Counted from the stretch's first letter, positions 16,050 through 25,328 are shown. The stretch is DNA of 64,000 nt from Pseudomonas sp. 7SR1 (GCF_900156465.1 NZ_LT707064.1:2326501-2390500), one strand, 5' to 3'. The notes: generated by a model not told the origin, from the letters alone. Numbers and translations are program-made.

Positions 16050-16100
16050 ATTTATCAATCTTTATTCAGTTCAATCCATTCATGGACGAGGTAGTAGCTT

Positions 16101-17375
16101 ATGAAAACCAACGCTGAAAAATTCGGTGTAACCCCCCATCAACCCAGCCTCTGGACCCGCGCCGATGCGTTGAAAGTCCGGGCGGATGATCCCACCACCA
16201 CCCAGCCTCTGGTCAGCGCGGATTTCCCCGTATTGAGCGACGACGTGTTTATCTGGGACACCATGCCCCTGCGCGACCTGGACGGTAACGTGACGTCCGT
16301 CGATGGCTGGTCGGTGATCTTCACCCTGACGGCCGACCGTCATCCAAACGACCCGCAGTACCTGGACGAGAACGGTAACTACGACATCCTGCGCGATTGG
16401 AACGATCGTCACGGTCGGGCAAAGATGTACTTCTGGTTTTCCCGTACCGGCAAGGACTGGGAATTCGGTGGCCGTGTGATGGCCGAAGGCGTTTCGCCGA
16501 CCGTTCGCGAATGGGCCGGTACGCCGATTCTGTTGAACGACCGAGGTGAAGTGGACCTGTATTACACCGCCGTCACCCCAGGCGCGACCATCGTCAAGGT
16601 GCGCGGTCGGGTCGTGACCACTGAACATGGTGTCAGCATGGTCGGCTTCGAGAAGGTCAAGCCGCTGTTCGAGGCCGACGGCAAGATGTACCAGACCGAA
16701 GCCCAGAACGCCTTCTGGGGTTTCCGTGACCCATGGCCATTCCGCGACCCGAACGACGGCAAGCTGTACATGCTGTTCGAGGGCAACGTGGCCGGTGAGC
16801 GCGGCTCGCACAAAGTGGGCGAGGCCGAAATCGGCGACGTGCCACCGGGTTATGAAGATGTTGGCAACTCGCGCTTCCAGACCGCCTGTGTCGGCATTGC
16901 CGTAGCCCGCGACGCCGACGGCGACGACTGGGAAATGCTGCCGCCCCTGCTGACCGCCGTGGGCGTCAACGACCAGACCGAACGCCCGCACTTCGTGTTC
17001 CAGGACGGCAAGTACTACCTGTTCACGATCAGCCACACCTTCACCTATGCCGACGGCGTGACCGGGCCGGATGGCGTGTACGGCTTCGTCGCGGACTCGC
17101 TGTTCGGCCCCTACGTGCCGCTCAACGGCTCCGGCCTGGTACTGGGCAACCCATCCTCCCAGCCATTCCAGACCTACTCGCACTACGTGATGCCAAACGG
17201 CCTGGTGACCTCCTTCATCGACAGCGTACCGACCGACGAAACCGGCACGCAGGTTCGCGTGGGTGGCACCGAGGCACCCACGGTGGGCTTGAAGATAAAA
17301 GGGCAGCAGACGTTTGTCGTGGCCGAGTACGACTATGGGTACATCCCGCCGATGCTTGACGTCACACTCAAGTAA
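16101..17375 (+). CDS. lsc: levansucrase (glycoside hydrolase family 68)
   Basis: 424 residues. The enzyme splits sucrose and polymerises fructose into beta-2,6 levan. The GH68 catalytic residues are visible: nucleophile Asp53 in VFIWDTMPL, transition-state stabiliser Asp210 in FRDPWPF and acid/base Glu294 in QTERPHFVF. There is no N-terminal signal peptide, as in other Gram-negative levansucrases of plant-associated pseudomonads. GAGG lies 9 nt before the ATG. It is monocistronic and lies between two direct copies of the DUF6124 module, which suggests acquisition or easy loss by recombination. The protein is very typical and confidently identified. Confidence 0.97.
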   Translation: MKTNAEKFGVTPHQPSLWTRADALKVRADDPTTTQPLVSADFPVLSDDVFIWDTMPLRDLDGNVTSVDGWSVIFTLTADRHPNDPQYLDENGNYDILRDWNDRHGRAKMYFWFSRTGKDWEFGGRVMAEGVSPTVREWAGTPILLNDRGEVDLYYTAVTPGATIVKVRGRVVTTEHGVSMVGFEKVKPLFEADGKMYQTEAQNAFWGFRDPWPFRDPNDGKLYMLFEGNVAGERGSHKVGEAEIGDVPPGYEDVGNSRFQTACVGIAVARDADGDDWEMLPPLLTAVGVNDQTERPHFVFQDGKYYLFTISHTFTYADGVTGPDGVYGFVADSLFGPYVPLNGSGLVLGNPSSQPFQTYSHYVMPNGLVTSFIDSVPTDETGTQVRVGGTEAPTVGLKIKGQQTFVVAEYDYGYIPPMLDVTLK

Positions 17376-17396
17376 TAGCGGTACGGGGCTTTCAGG

Positions 17397-17428
17397 CAAC
17401 GGTTTTGAGGTCGATGACAAAACCGTTG
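17397..17428 (+). terminator. stem-loop after levansucrase
   Basis: CAACGGTTTTG (17397-17407) is perfectly complementary to CAAAACCGTTG (17418-17428) with a 10-nt loop, 22 nt after the levansucrase stop. There is no T-run, so it may stabilise the 3' end rather than terminate by itself. Confidence 0.6.
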
Positions 17429-17506
17429 TGGATATGATCGAGATATCCCGCCTGATTTATTGCGATGTTGGTCGCGAGCCCCGTTGAACAACGAGTCGTA
17501 GCCTTC

Positions 17507-17542
17507 TTCGCGACTGGCTGCAAGGATGCAGCCAGTCGCGAA
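17507..17542. repeat. perfect 16-bp hairpin (REP-like palindrome)
   Basis: TTCGCGACTGGCTGCA at 17507-17522 and its exact complement at 17527-17542 with an AGGA loop. It is not followed by a T-run. It resembles a REP-type repeat more than a terminator and sits 29 nt from a canonical REP at 17577. Confidence 0.6.
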
Positions 17543-17576
17543 TGCATTTGCCTGCGACGTATGTACACAAGCCCCT

Positions 17577-17606
17577 CTGTGGGAGCGAGCTTGCTCGCGA
17601 TAGCGG
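17577..17606. repeat. REP element (TGTGGGAGCGAGC type)
   Basis: GTGGGAGCGAGC-TT-GCTCGCGATAGCGG, an imperfect palindrome of the common P. fluorescens-group REP family, also present at 25329, 26907, 26978, 30998, 31065, 39963 and 40027. Confidence 0.85.
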
Positions 17607-17669
17607 TGCATCCGCAGCATTCCAGCCAGCTGTTTATCGCGACTCCACGAGCCTGGCCAAGACCGACAT

Positions 17670-17971
17670 CGCCTTGCGCCATCGCCTACAACTACGCCAG
17701 AATCCGCCGGCTTGTGCGTCTTGGGTCACGTCGGTAGTTTGGGGCCTGTCACTGCTCATCAGTGATCGGGTTTAGTCGCCCGTCTCAACCTAAGGCGTAC
17801 CAAGTCCCGTCGGACAGGCTTTGCTGTTCCTGTATTGATGGTGGCTGTGCGCAGGGCGCCCCCGGGCGCGCCGGGATTCTTAGGTTCACCGGTCGACTAA
17901 CCTGCGCACAGCTGCCGCCCTCTCGTTTAGTCGCGAGGTGGTTGCAGCCTCACTTACAGGAACCTAAGTCG
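17670..17971 (+). ncRNA. conserved structured 5' leader of DUF6124 gene, copy 2
   Basis: Second copy of the leader at 15121. The 16-bp stem is 17840-17855 with 17901-17916, the inner GCGCC/GGCGC hairpin is kept with a different loop, and GTTTAGTCG (17770-17778 and 17925-17933) flanks its complement CGACTAA at 17894-17900. The frame is open through part of the leader from 17762, but the start at 17972 matches the paralogue. Confidence 0.5.
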
Positions 17972-18331
17972 ATGGCAAAAATTACACCGAACCCTCCAAC
18001 CGCAGATGAGCATGTATCTCGCGCTCAGTCTGCTCGTAACAACAAGCTCGATGACGCTGCCAACCGGGCGTTGGATTACTACCTGAAGCCTACGCCGAAA
18101 AGCGAAACGTCTGACAAATCCAACACCATCTTTCGTATCGCACCTGATGTTGATTCGGAATGTTTGCTTGCCAATCTCAGTGAGAACCTGGCTTCGGCTA
18201 ATGCCATGATCAGTGATTTGGCGTTTGGTCTTGAGGGATCACGACGGCATTTTGCGTTGGGGATTTTGCAGGTGATTGAGATGAGTGAACTGTTGGCGAA
18301 TCGGGCTTTGGATATTGTTGAGGTGAGGTAG
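17972..18331 (+). CDS. DUF6124 (former DUF3077-type) family protein, copy 2
   Basis: 119 residues, paralogue of the protein at 15424 with the same ends (AKITPNPPTADEHVSRAQ and ANRALDIVEVR). Codon usage drifts to more AT in its 3' half compared with copy 1, which argues for an old duplication rather than a recent one. The in-frame extension to 17762 is rejected because it lies in the RNA-like leader and copy 1 lacks it. It is followed by a near-identical terminator. The function is unknown. Confidence 0.85.
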   Translation: MAKITPNPPTADEHVSRAQSARNNKLDDAANRALDYYLKPTPKSETSDKSNTIFRIAPDVDSECLLANLSENLASANAMISDLAFGLEGSRRHFALGILQVIEMSELLANRALDIVEVR

Positions 18332-18357
18332 GGCGGGGTTCGCTGCCCTCCTGGCGT

Positions 18358-18387
18358 AAAAAAGGTCTTGCTTGGCAAGACCTTTTT
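18358..18387 (+). terminator. rho-independent terminator of DUF6124 copy 2
   Basis: GGTCTTGC (18364-18371), TTG loop, GCAAGACC (18375-18382), with an A-run before and TTTTT after. It is the counterpart of the hairpin at 15810. Confidence 0.92.
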
Positions 18388-18800
18388 CGTATCCGAGAGT
18401 CGCGAAACGACGAGCGCTCAGATTGTCCAACAACCTGTTGGAGAATTGTCTAAGTCAGCAGGACATCAGTGGGGGCGGTAATCGGCGAGCCGATTCTCAA
18501 AGTACTGTGCCGTCTCCTGATCAGTACAGTATAGGTAGCACCCTTTCATCCCACGGGTCATCAGCGTTCGGTAGGTGTTGATTGCTGGTGGGTAAAGAGG
18601 ACATGGCAGGGGCTATCCGTAGGGTTCCCGTTTCGCTGTAGGACGCAGCGCAATATGTCGTCAGAATATTCTCTTCTGATAGCATTTGGGAATCATACGG
18701 TGTTCGATGACCTTTGCTGTCGAGCGCGGGGATACTTACGAGCGACGTTGTTTGGTCATCAGGCGAGATTTGGATGGGGATGGATAAAGTCCGGGCATTA

Positions 18801-18826
18801 AAAAGCCGGCTTATGGCCGGCTTCTC
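18801..18826 (+). terminator. isolated terminator-like hairpin
   Basis: AAGCCGGC (18803-18810) and GCCGGCTT (18816-18823) with TTATG between, preceded by AAAA and followed by CTCG. No gene upstream is convincing, so it may mark the end of a small RNA or a decayed gene. Confidence 0.5.
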
Positions 18827-19036
18827 GTTGACTGACTCAGTTCGTTTTTGACAAACCTCACCAGCCTTCAAAACGTACATCCGGCTCTTGCGGCCGGCTG
18901 TGGGACTTGGTCAGAAAGTGATCTGCCTTGTCGGTGCGAGGCGTGGGCTCGCAAATGTGGGGCGCAGGATACGCGGGTTTTTGGCAGAAGCCCAGTGGTA
19001 AGTGGTGTGGAATCATTGGGTTAGGGTGGGGTTCAG

Positions 19037-19090
19037 GTAAAAAGCGGGGGCTGCTTTGCAGCCCAGCGGGGATGAATCCCCTCACCACAG
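19037..19090. repeat. REP-like half element
   Basis: GGGGCTGCTTTGCAGCCC hairpin followed by AGCGGGGATGAATCCCCTCACCACAG, the right half of the long REP type found complete at 33513-33641, 55209-55329 and 61334-61462. Confidence 0.6.
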
Positions 19091-19167
19091 ATGTGCTCAC
19101 CGTTGAAGCTTCTAACCGCCGAAGCCCAACACTAGAGCTTCGGTGGTTGTCTTTCCGAGCGGGACGA

Positions 19168-19899
19168 TCAATCGCACACCGGCGGTCTCTGTTTGTTGAG
19201 GGTGGACCACCAGAAGACCCAGCCGATCACCCGTATGTTCTGCGCTTCGATCTGTTCGGTGCTGAAAACTTCGTCCGGGTAAGCCACGCTGTTGTGGCTG
19301 CGCAGGCGCAGTCGGTTGCCGGGGATGCGGTGCAGGTACTTGATGCGCAGCATGCCGTCGTGTTCGAGGGCGTAGATCTGGCCGTCGACGATTTGGGTCA
19401 GGCCGCGGTCGATGGCGAGGGTGGAGCCGTCTTCGATGCGTTCGGCCATGCTGTCGCCGACCATGGTGGTGCAGATGGCGTCGCTGGGGTTGATTTCCAG
19501 GGATTCGAGGTGGCTGCGGGGCAGGCGGGTGGTCTGGCCGGGGATCTCGATGACGTGGGTCTTGATCGCGCCGGGGGCGATGGGGGCTTCCTTGTAGTAG
19601 GGCAGTTCAATGTCCGTGGCTTCCGGCACGCTGTAGACGCCCTGGTTTTCGGCGGCATCGTAGGTGGTGCCGGGCCCCAGCCCCAGCGGGGTTTGCGGGC
19701 CTTCGCCGTTGGCGAGCCATTGGGGGCTGACGGTCAGCAGGCCGGCGATGCCATGGATGCGCCCGGGTGGGATGCCACGGTTGAACCAGTTGTTCACGTG
19801 CTGCGATTTCACGCCGTATAACTTCGCGAAGTCGGCGGAGCGGATATTGGCTTCTTTAAGAAGGGCTCTGAAGCGGTCGCCACTGGAGATCTTTTTCAT
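19168..19899 (-). CDS. S24 family (LexA/CI-like) phage-type repressor
   Basis: 243 residues from the ATG at 19899 (MKKISSGDRF). The N-terminal HTH (FAKLYGVKSQHVNNWFNRGIP) is of the phage CI/XRE kind. The C-terminal S24 domain has the catalytic pair Ser150 in TTMVGDSMAERI and Lys187 in GMLRIKYLH. No obvious Ala-Gly cleavage pair is visible between them and the HTH, so RecA-stimulated self-cleavage is uncertain. An in-frame codon at 19935 would begin inside the putative operator. It stands alone, convergent to nothing and upstream of ppa. It resembles PrtR-type or prophage-remnant regulators, and its own promoter holds an inverted repeat. Confidence 0.88.
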   Translation of the reverse strand: MKKISSGDRFRALLKEANIRSADFAKLYGVKSQHVNNWFNRGIPPGRIHGIAGLLTVSPQWLANGEGPQTPLGLGPGTTYDAAENQGVYSVPEATDIELPYYKEAPIAPGAIKTHVIEIPGQTTRLPRSHLESLEINPSDAICTTMVGDSMAERIEDGSTLAIDRGLTQIVDGQIYALEHDGMLRIKYLHRIPGNRLRLRSHNSVAYPDEVFSTEQIEAQNIRVIGWVFWWSTLNKQRPPVCD

Positions 19900-19975
19900 A
19901 AACGGAAAGTTTAGGGGCGACTGTGTTTTGAGCAATAAACATGTCGTGCAAATTTATAAGACGATCTTTCCGTTT
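19900..19975. promoter_or_regulatory. inverted repeat in the repressor promoter
   Basis: AAACGGAAAG (19900-19909) and its exact complement CTTTCCGTTT (19966-19975) flank 56 bp of AT-rich DNA directly upstream of the repressor start. These are plausible half-operators for autoregulation. Confidence 0.5.
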
Positions 19976-20066
19976 GCGGGAATTGAATTGAGTGAGCTAA
20001 ACGCAGATAAACGTTGTTCGGCACTATTAATACATTGAAGTATTAAGCGATGCTCCAGGCATAAAA

Positions 20067-20088
20067 AACCCCGGTGGAAACCGGGGTT
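20067..20088 (-). terminator. rho-independent terminator of ppa
   Basis: On the minus strand AACCCCGGT, TTCC loop, ACCGGGGTT, then TTTT. It lies 18 nt after the ppa stop codon. Confidence 0.92.
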
Positions 20089-20105
20089 CTTCTGCAAGTT
20101 CAGGC

Positions 20106-20633
20106 TCAGCCCTTGTAGGCGGCAACCGACTTGGTGATCGCTTCGCGGGCGGCGTCAGCACCGGCCCAGCCTTCGATCTTGACCCACTTGCCCTTTTCGA
20201 GATCCTTGTAGTTCTCGAAGAAGTGCTCGATCTGCTGGATCAGCAGTTTTGGCAGGTCGGTGTATTCCTTCACATCAACATACAGCTGCGACAGTTTGTC
20301 GTGTGGCACTGCGATGACTTTGGCATCGCCGCCGCCGTCGTCGGTCATGTTCAGGATGCCGACCGGACGGGCGCGGATGACCGAACCTGGGGCAACCGGG
20401 TAAGGGGTCACCACCAGTACGTCGAGGGGGTCACCGTCGTCGGCCAGGGTGTTGGGGATGTAACCGTAGTTGGCCGGGTAGAACATCGGGGTGGCCATGA
20501 AACGGTCAACAAACAGGCAATCGCTGTCCTTGTCGATTTCGTATTTGATCGGGGCGTGGTTGGCCGGGATTTCGATCGCAACGTAGATGTCGTTCGGCAG
20601 GTCTTTGCCAGCCGGAATCTTGCTGTAGCTCAT
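20106..20633 (-). CDS. ppa: inorganic pyrophosphatase
   Basis: 175 residues, standard size of family I soluble pyrophosphatase, which hydrolyses PPi to phosphate in the cytoplasm. Characteristic motifs include [19 protein letters not shown], the Glu/Lys active-site segment [25 protein letters not shown] (signature D-G-D-P-L-D) and [10 protein letters not shown]. It is followed by a strong terminator. The upstream neighbour mtfA is transcribed in the same direction but 101 nt away. Fully typical; no oddities. Confidence 0.98.
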   Translation of the reverse strand: MSYSKIPAGKDLPNDIYVAIEIPANHAPIKYEIDKDSDCLFVDRFMATPMFYPANYGYIPNTLADDGDPLDVLVVTPYPVAPGSVIRARPVGILNMTDDGGGDAKVIAVPHDKLSQLYVDVKEYTDLPKLLIQQIEHFFENYKDLEKGKWVKIEGWAGADAAREAITKSVAAYKG

Positions 20634-20734
20634 TGGGCGGTGCCCCCGTTAGTTGACCAAAAGGCTGGTCGGATTGACCAAAAGTGGCGGCGATTATAGG
20701 CATATTCAGCCGCTGATGCCACGTATCAAGGGTC

Positions 20735-21556
20735 TTAGAGACCTTGGTATGACGCCTGGTAGACCGGATCTTCGGCCTGAAGTTGCCGCAGCCGGGCCAA
20801 CGGATCCTGGCGGTAGAAAAGCCGCAGCTGTTCATACACCCTGGGGTATGCCTGGTGCAGCAGGTCCGGGGCGCTGAAGAAGTATTCGCTGGTGACGGCG
20901 AAGAATTCCGCAGGGTTTTCCGCCGCGTAGGGATCAATGAGGGTTTGTGCATCCGGATTCTGGTCCAACTGGCGATCGAGGTCGTCAAAGGCCTGTTGCA
21001 TGGCCTCGGCCCAGTCCTGGATCCGCATGTCGGCATGCAGCGGCGGCAGGCCGTTGGCGTCGCCGTTGAGCATGTCGAGCTTGTGGGCCAGTTCGTGGAT
21101 CACCAGGTTGTAGCCGTCCCAGCCGCCGCTGGCGATGACGCCGTCCCAGGCCAGGATGATCGGCCCCTGGGGCCAGGCTTCGCCGCTGTGTTCACCATCC
21201 CATTCGTGCTCGATGCCGCTGGCGTCCCGGTAGCGCTGGGGGCTGAGGAAGTCGTCGGGGTAGAGGACGATTTCGTGGAAGCCCTGGTACCAGTTCAGAT
21301 CCCCCAGGTGCATCAGCGGGAGCTGGGCCTGGGCCGCGAGCAACAGGCGCTGCTCCTGGTGCAGTTCGACGCCGGGCAGGGCGGTCAGGTGCTTGTCATG
21401 CAGGAACAGCACGCAGGCTTCGCGCAGCCACTGGTCCTCGGCGGGGCTGATGCCGTCGAGGAAGCACAGTTGATGACGCACTCGTTGCCAGGTTTCATCG
21501 GCAACGGGGTGCCTGGCGAGGGTGCGTCGGCGACGCCAAGTGCTCAGGGACCACAT
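20735..21556 (-). CDS. mtfA: zinc-dependent peptidase MtfA-like (M90 family)
   Basis: 273 residues. The zinc-binding motif is His154-Glu155-x-x-His158 in LVIHELAHKLDMLNGDANG, and the family start SLSTWRRRRTLARHPV and the C-terminal NPAEFFAVTSEYFFSAPDLL are present. In E. coli MtfA binds the Mlc repressor and affects glucose uptake; in pseudomonads the target is unknown. It lies 6 nt after the DedA gene, so the two are probably co-transcribed. Confidence 0.93.
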   Translation of the reverse strand: MWSLSTWRRRRTLARHPVADETWQRVRHQLCFLDGISPAEDQWLREACVLFLHDKHLTALPGVELHQEQRLLLAAQAQLPLMHLGDLNWYQGFHEIVLYPDDFLSPQRYRDASGIEHEWDGEHSGEAWPQGPIILAWDGVIASGGWDGYNLVIHELAHKLDMLNGDANGLPPLHADMRIQDWAEAMQQAFDDLDRQLDQNPDAQTLIDPYAAENPAEFFAVTSEYFFSAPDLLHQAYPRVYEQLRLFYRQDPLARLRQLQAEDPVYQASYQGL

Positions 21557-21562
21557 GATGGG

Positions 21563-22216
21563 TCAGCGCGATGCGGCGTTGGAACCGCGGGCCAGGCGGC
21601 TGCGGACCAGGCTGATGACCATCGGCAACAGCGACAAAAGGATGATGCCCACCACCAGCAGCGACAGGTTCTGCTTGATGAATGGGACGTTGCCGAAGAA
21701 GAAGCCGAGGGTGACCAGGCCGCCGACCCACAGCACGGTGCCGAGCACGCTGAAGCCGAAGAAGCGCATGTAGGGCATTTTCGCCACGCCGGCGACGAAG
21801 GGGGCGAAGGTGCGGATGATCGGCAGGAAGCGCGCCAGGGTCACGGTCTTGCCGCCGTGCTTGTCGTAGAAGTCGTGGGTTTGTTGCAGGTAGTCGCGGC
21901 GGAAGATCTTCGAGTTCGGGTTGCTGAACAGGCGCTCCCCCGCGGTGCGGCCGATGAGGTAATTGGTGCTGTCGCCGAGGATCGCCGCCAGCATCAGCAG
22001 GCCACCCAGCAACCAGGGGTCCATGCCGCCGCCCGCCGCCACGGCGCCGGCGATGAACAGCAGCGAATCCCCCGGCAGGAAAGGCGTCACCACCAGGCCG
22101 GTTTCACAGAAGATCACCAGAAACAGGATGGCGTAGATCCACGGCCCATAGTTGGTCACCAGCATGTCGAGGTACACATCGAGGTGCAGGATGAGGTCGA
22201 GGGGGTTGAAATCCAT
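21563..22216 (-). CDS. DedA family inner-membrane protein
   Basis: 217 residues from the ATG at 22216 (AGGTG upstream); a GTG three codons earlier is possible. The DedA/VTT pattern is clear: ETGLVVTPFLPGDSLLFIAGA, then GRTAGERLFSNPNSKIFRRDYL with the basic FYDKHGGKTVTLARFLPIIRTFAPFVAG segment, and four or more membrane spans. DedA proteins support membrane homeostasis, undecaprenyl-phosphate or lipid flipping and drug or proton resistance. It is first in a two-gene unit with mtfA. A second DedA domain occurs as a PAP2 fusion at 38559. Confidence 0.93.
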   Translation of the reverse strand: MDFNPLDLILHLDVYLDMLVTNYGPWIYAILFLVIFCETGLVVTPFLPGDSLLFIAGAVAAGGGMDPWLLGGLLMLAAILGDSTNYLIGRTAGERLFSNPNSKIFRRDYLQQTHDFYDKHGGKTVTLARFLPIIRTFAPFVAGVAKMPYMRFFGFSVLGTVLWVGGLVTLGFFFGNVPFIKQNLSLLVVGIILLSLLPMVISLVRSRLARGSNAASR

Positions 22217-22397
22217 GCAAAACACCTGTGGTGGTGGCCTGGCTCGGCAGGCTTTGGGTCGGGCTTTGAGTATGACTACAGCGTGTGTAGCTTTTTCTTA
22301 CAAGCCGGGAAGAGCGGCATTATACGGTCTGGAGGGGGAGGTGCGGGGTGAGTTTGTAGCTAGGGATTTCGGTGGTGTTCTGGCGGGGTGAAGGCTC

Positions 22398-22429
22398 TTG
22401 TGGCGAGGGGATAAATCCCCTCGCCACAA
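22398..22429. repeat. REP element (TGTGGCGAGGGG type)
   Basis: TTGTGGCGAGGGG (22398-22410), ATAAAT, CCCCTCGCCACAA (22417-22429): a perfect 13-bp palindrome between the GNAT gene end and the DedA promoter. Confidence 0.85.
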
Positions 22430-22466
22430 AGGGGGTGGTGTTGTGGCAGGGGACTCAGCCACAGGG

Positions 22467-22928
22467 TCAGATCCCTTCGCTGATCGGCAGCACGTAGTTC
22501 TTGAACTCGGTGTCTTCCTTGAAGCCGATGGACTCGTAGGTTTTCTGCGCCGCTTCGTTGTTGCTGCTGGTGGAAACGCGCATGCGCACGGCGTTGGTTT
22601 CCTTGGCCATTTTCTTCGCGGTGCGGATCAGGTGGTCGGCCACCAGCTGGCGGCGGGCGTCTTCGGCGACGTAGATGTCGTTGAGGATCCACACGCGCTT
22701 GAGGGACAGCGACGAGAAGCTTGGATAGAGCTGGCAGAAGCCCAGCAGCTTGTTGTCGTCGTCATCGGGCAAGGCCAGGTAGATCACCGACTCCTTGCGG
22801 CGCAGGCGCTTCTCGAGGAAGGCCCGGGAAGAGTCCGGGTACGGCAGTGAGCCGTAGAATTCACGGTATTTGACGAACAAGGGCGTCAGCAGGTCCAGGT
22901 GTTCCAGGGTCGCTTGGATAATCCGCAT
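22467..22928 (-). CDS. GNAT family N-acetyltransferase
   Basis: 153 residues from ATG 22928. It has the N-terminal IIQATLEHLDLLTPLFVKYREFYG, a central VWILNDIYVAEDARRQLVADHLIRTAKK acetyl-CoA-binding segment and a C-terminal NNEAAQKTYESIGFKEDTEFKNYVL. This is the GNAT conserved next to the ethanolamine genes in P. aeruginosa as well (recalled gene order). The substrate is unknown; no ethanolamine role is established. It lies downstream of eutC on the same strand with a 106-nt gap. Confidence 0.9.
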   Translation of the reverse strand: MRIIQATLEHLDLLTPLFVKYREFYGSLPYPDSSRAFLEKRLRRKESVIYLALPDDDDNKLLGFCQLYPSFSSLSLKRVWILNDIYVAEDARRQLVADHLIRTAKKMAKETNAVRMRVSTSSNNEAAQKTYESIGFKEDTEFKNYVLPISEGI

Positions 22929-23034
22929 GGTAGGTCTCGCTAACAAAAGGTCGACAGAAATTCTGACAACGATGGTGCCTTGTCGTGCTTCGATGCTGCC
23001 TGAAAGCGGATCAGAAACGCAATCGGGCGCCGGA

Positions 23035-23859
23035 TCAGTCTTGGGGCGGCATCAGTAGGAAGTTACCTTTCATCTCGGCGTTTTTTTCCGACTCTAGAGT
23101 GTGAACCTGGGCTTCGTCCTTCAGGTTGACCCCCGAGAGCTGTCGGCGGCAGGCCTCGCGCATCAGGTAGATCAGGCGATGGGCCGCCATGCCGTAGCTC
23201 AGGCCTTCGAGCCGGACGTTGGAAATGCAATTGCGATAGGCGTCGGTCAGGCCGACCTTGGGGTTGTAGGTGAAATACAGCCCCAGGCTGTCGGGGGAGC
23301 TGAGGCCGGGGCGTTCGCCGATGAGGATCACCGACATTCTTGCGCCGAGCCGCTGCGCCACTTCGTCGGCCACGGCGACGCGGCCCTGTTCCACCAGGAC
23401 CACCGGCGAAACCGACCAGCCTTCGGCGGCGATCTGCTCTTCCAGGCGCGCCAGGAATGGCAGGGTATGGCGATGCACGGCAAGAGCGGAGAGGCCGTCG
23501 GCTACCACGATGGTCAGGTCAACGCCGCCGGGGTGGGCGGCGGCGTAGTCCTGCAGGGTCCGGGCGGACGCTTCGTCGAGCCGTCGGCCCAGGTCCGGGC
23601 GCTGCAGGTAGCTGTGGCGGTCGCTGGCGGCACTGTGGAGCAACAGGCTCTCGCGACCGCGCTCGCTCAGTTGCGTGCGCAGGCCCTGGTGATCGAATGC
23701 CAGGTGCACGGCGTCCCGGGCCTGGGCGTGGGCATACTGGAAATCCAGCTGTGCCTGGGTGGGCAGGCTGGTGCCGGTGCGGCCCAGGGCGATGCGCGCC
23801 GGTGTCAGGCGGCGCAGTTCCAACCAGGGGTTTTGCGTGTCGACAGGTTTTTTATCCAT
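23035..23859 (-). CDS. eutC: ethanolamine ammonia-lyase small subunit
   Basis: 274 residues from ATG 23859 ([12 protein letters not shown]). With EutB it forms the adenosylcobalamin-dependent enzyme that splits ethanolamine into acetaldehyde and ammonia. EutC hallmarks: [65 protein letters not shown] and the closing [18 protein letters not shown]. It starts 25 nt after the eutB stop and is co-transcribed with it. No microcompartment (eutSMNLK) genes occur, as is usual in pseudomonads. Confidence 0.97.
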   Translation of the reverse strand: MDKKPVDTQNPWLELRRLTPARIALGRTGTSLPTQAQLDFQYAHAQARDAVHLAFDHQGLRTQLSERGRESLLLHSAASDRHSYLQRPDLGRRLDEASARTLQDYAAAHPGGVDLTIVVADGLSALAVHRHTLPFLARLEEQIAAEGWSVSPVVLVEQGRVAVADEVAQRLGARMSVILIGERPGLSSPDSLGLYFTYNPKVGLTDAYRNCISNVRLEGLSYGMAAHRLIYLMREACRRQLSGVNLKDEAQVHTLESEKNAEMKGNFLLMPPQD

Positions 23860-23884
23860 CGGCCAATACTCATCCAAATGCGGC

Positions 23885-25279
23885 TTATCCCAAATGTGCC
23901 AAGGCGTGGCGGAACGCCGGTGGCAGGTTGTCGCCGAACCGCACCCGGCCATCGGCCTGGGTAAAGATGCCCATGTTGGCGAGCCATTGTTCGAACTCCG
24001 GCGCCGGTTTCAGGCCCAGGGTCTGGCGGGCGTAGAGGGCGTCGTGGAACGAGGTGGTCTGGTAGTTGAGCATGATGTCGTCGGAGCCGGGGATGCCCAT
24101 GATGAAGTTGATCCCGGCCACGCCCAGCAGGGTCAGCAGGGTGTCCATGTCGTCCTGGTCGGCTTCGGCGTGGTTGGTGTAGCAGATGTCACAGCCCATC
24201 GGCACGCCCAGCAGCTTGCCGCAGAAGTGGTCTTCGAGGCCGGCGCGGATGATCTGTTTGCCGTTGTACAGGTATTCCGGGCCGATGAAGCCTACAACCG
24301 TGTTCACCAGGAACGGGTTGAAATGCCGTGCCACGGCGTAGGCCCGGGTCTCGCAGGTCTGTTGATCGACGCCGTGGTGGGCGTTGGCCGACAGCGCGCT
24401 GCCCTGGCCGGTTTCGAAATACATCAGGTTGTTGCCGAGGGTGCCGCGATTCAGGCTCAACCCGGCCTCGTAGCCTTCTTTCAACACGTTCAGGTTAATG
24501 CCGAAACTGGCGTTGGCCGCTTCGGTGCCGGCGATGGACTGGAATACCAGGTCCAGGGGCACGCCACGGTTCGCCGCTTCGATGGAGGTGGTGACGTGGG
24601 TCAGCACGCAGCCCTGGGTGGGGATGTCGTAGCGTTGGATGATGGCGTCGAGCATTTCCAGCATGGCGCAGATCGAGGCCGTGCTGTCTGTGGCCGGGTT
24701 GATGCCGATCATGGCGTCGCCGTTGCCCAAGAGCAGGCCGTCTAGGATGCTGGCGGCGATTCCGGCGGGCTCGTCGGTGGGGTGGTTGGGCTGCAGGCGT
24801 GTGGACAGCCGGCCACGCAGGCCGAGGGTGCCGCGAAATTTCGTCACCACGCGGATTTTCTGCGCCACCAGCACCAGGTCCTGGACGCGCATGATCTTCG
24901 ACACCGCCGCCACCATTTCCGGCGTCAGGCCCGGGGCCAGCGCCCGCAGGCTGTGCTCGTCGGCGGCATCGCTGAGCAGCCAGTCCCGAAATCCACCGAC
25001 GGTGAGGTGGCTGACCGCTGCGAAGGCCTGTTTGTCGTGGGTGTCGACGATCAGCCGGGTGACTTCGTCGGCCTCATAGGGAATCAGTGCTTCTTGCAGG
25101 AAATGGCTGAGAGGAAGGTCGGCCAAGGCCATTTGCGCGGCGACTCGCTCGCCATCGTTGAGTGCGGCGACCTCGGCCAGGAAATCCCCGGAACGCGCCG
25201 GGCTGGCCTTGGCCATCAAGTCCTTGAGGCTGTCGAAGCGATAGGTCTGGGCGCCGACGGAATGGGCGAATGCGGCCAT
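23885..25279 (-). CDS. eutB: ethanolamine ammonia-lyase large subunit
   Basis: 464 residues from ATG 25279, preceded by AGGAGG. It is the catalytic TIM-barrel subunit that binds ethanolamine and B12. Conserved stretches: [60 protein letters not shown], and the C-terminal [20 protein letters not shown] and [16 protein letters not shown]. It follows the permease gene in the order eat-eutB-eutC, with a REP element between eat and eutB. The family length is normal. Confidence 0.98.
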   Translation of the reverse strand: MAAFAHSVGAQTYRFDSLKDLMAKASPARSGDFLAEVAALNDGERVAAQMALADLPLSHFLQEALIPYEADEVTRLIVDTHDKQAFAAVSHLTVGGFRDWLLSDAADEHSLRALAPGLTPEMVAAVSKIMRVQDLVLVAQKIRVVTKFRGTLGLRGRLSTRLQPNHPTDEPAGIAASILDGLLLGNGDAMIGINPATDSTASICAMLEMLDAIIQRYDIPTQGCVLTHVTTSIEAANRGVPLDLVFQSIAGTEAANASFGINLNVLKEGYEAGLSLNRGTLGNNLMYFETGQGSALSANAHHGVDQQTCETRAYAVARHFNPFLVNTVVGFIGPEYLYNGKQIIRAGLEDHFCGKLLGVPMGCDICYTNHAEADQDDMDTLLTLLGVAGINFIMGIPGSDDIMLNYQTTSFHDALYARQTLGLKPAPEFEQWLANMGIFTQADGRVRFGDNLPPAFRHALAHLG

Positions 25280-25328
25280 GGGCGGTGTCCTCCTGATTCT
25301 CTGAATAACTTGAATACACCCCGTGATC

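Larger units (their letters stand above)
18390..19160. other. 0.77 kb with no supported gene
   Basis: This stretch is lower in GC than its surroundings. It has one 119-codon frame on the minus strand (18521-18880) that has no recognisable motif and includes a terminator hairpin inside it, so I do not call it. It contains a terminator (18801-18826) and a REP-like block (19037-19090). It may be decayed mobile or paralogue DNA. Confidence 0.5.

Noticed and set aside
17762..18331. 189-codon version of the second DUF6124 gene
   Set aside because: The extra 70 codons fall in the conserved RNA-like leader, and the paralogue at 15424 starts at the equivalent of 17972.
18521..18880. 119-codon minus-strand frame
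   Set aside because: No recognisable motif, and a terminator hairpin lies inside it; chance frame is more likely.
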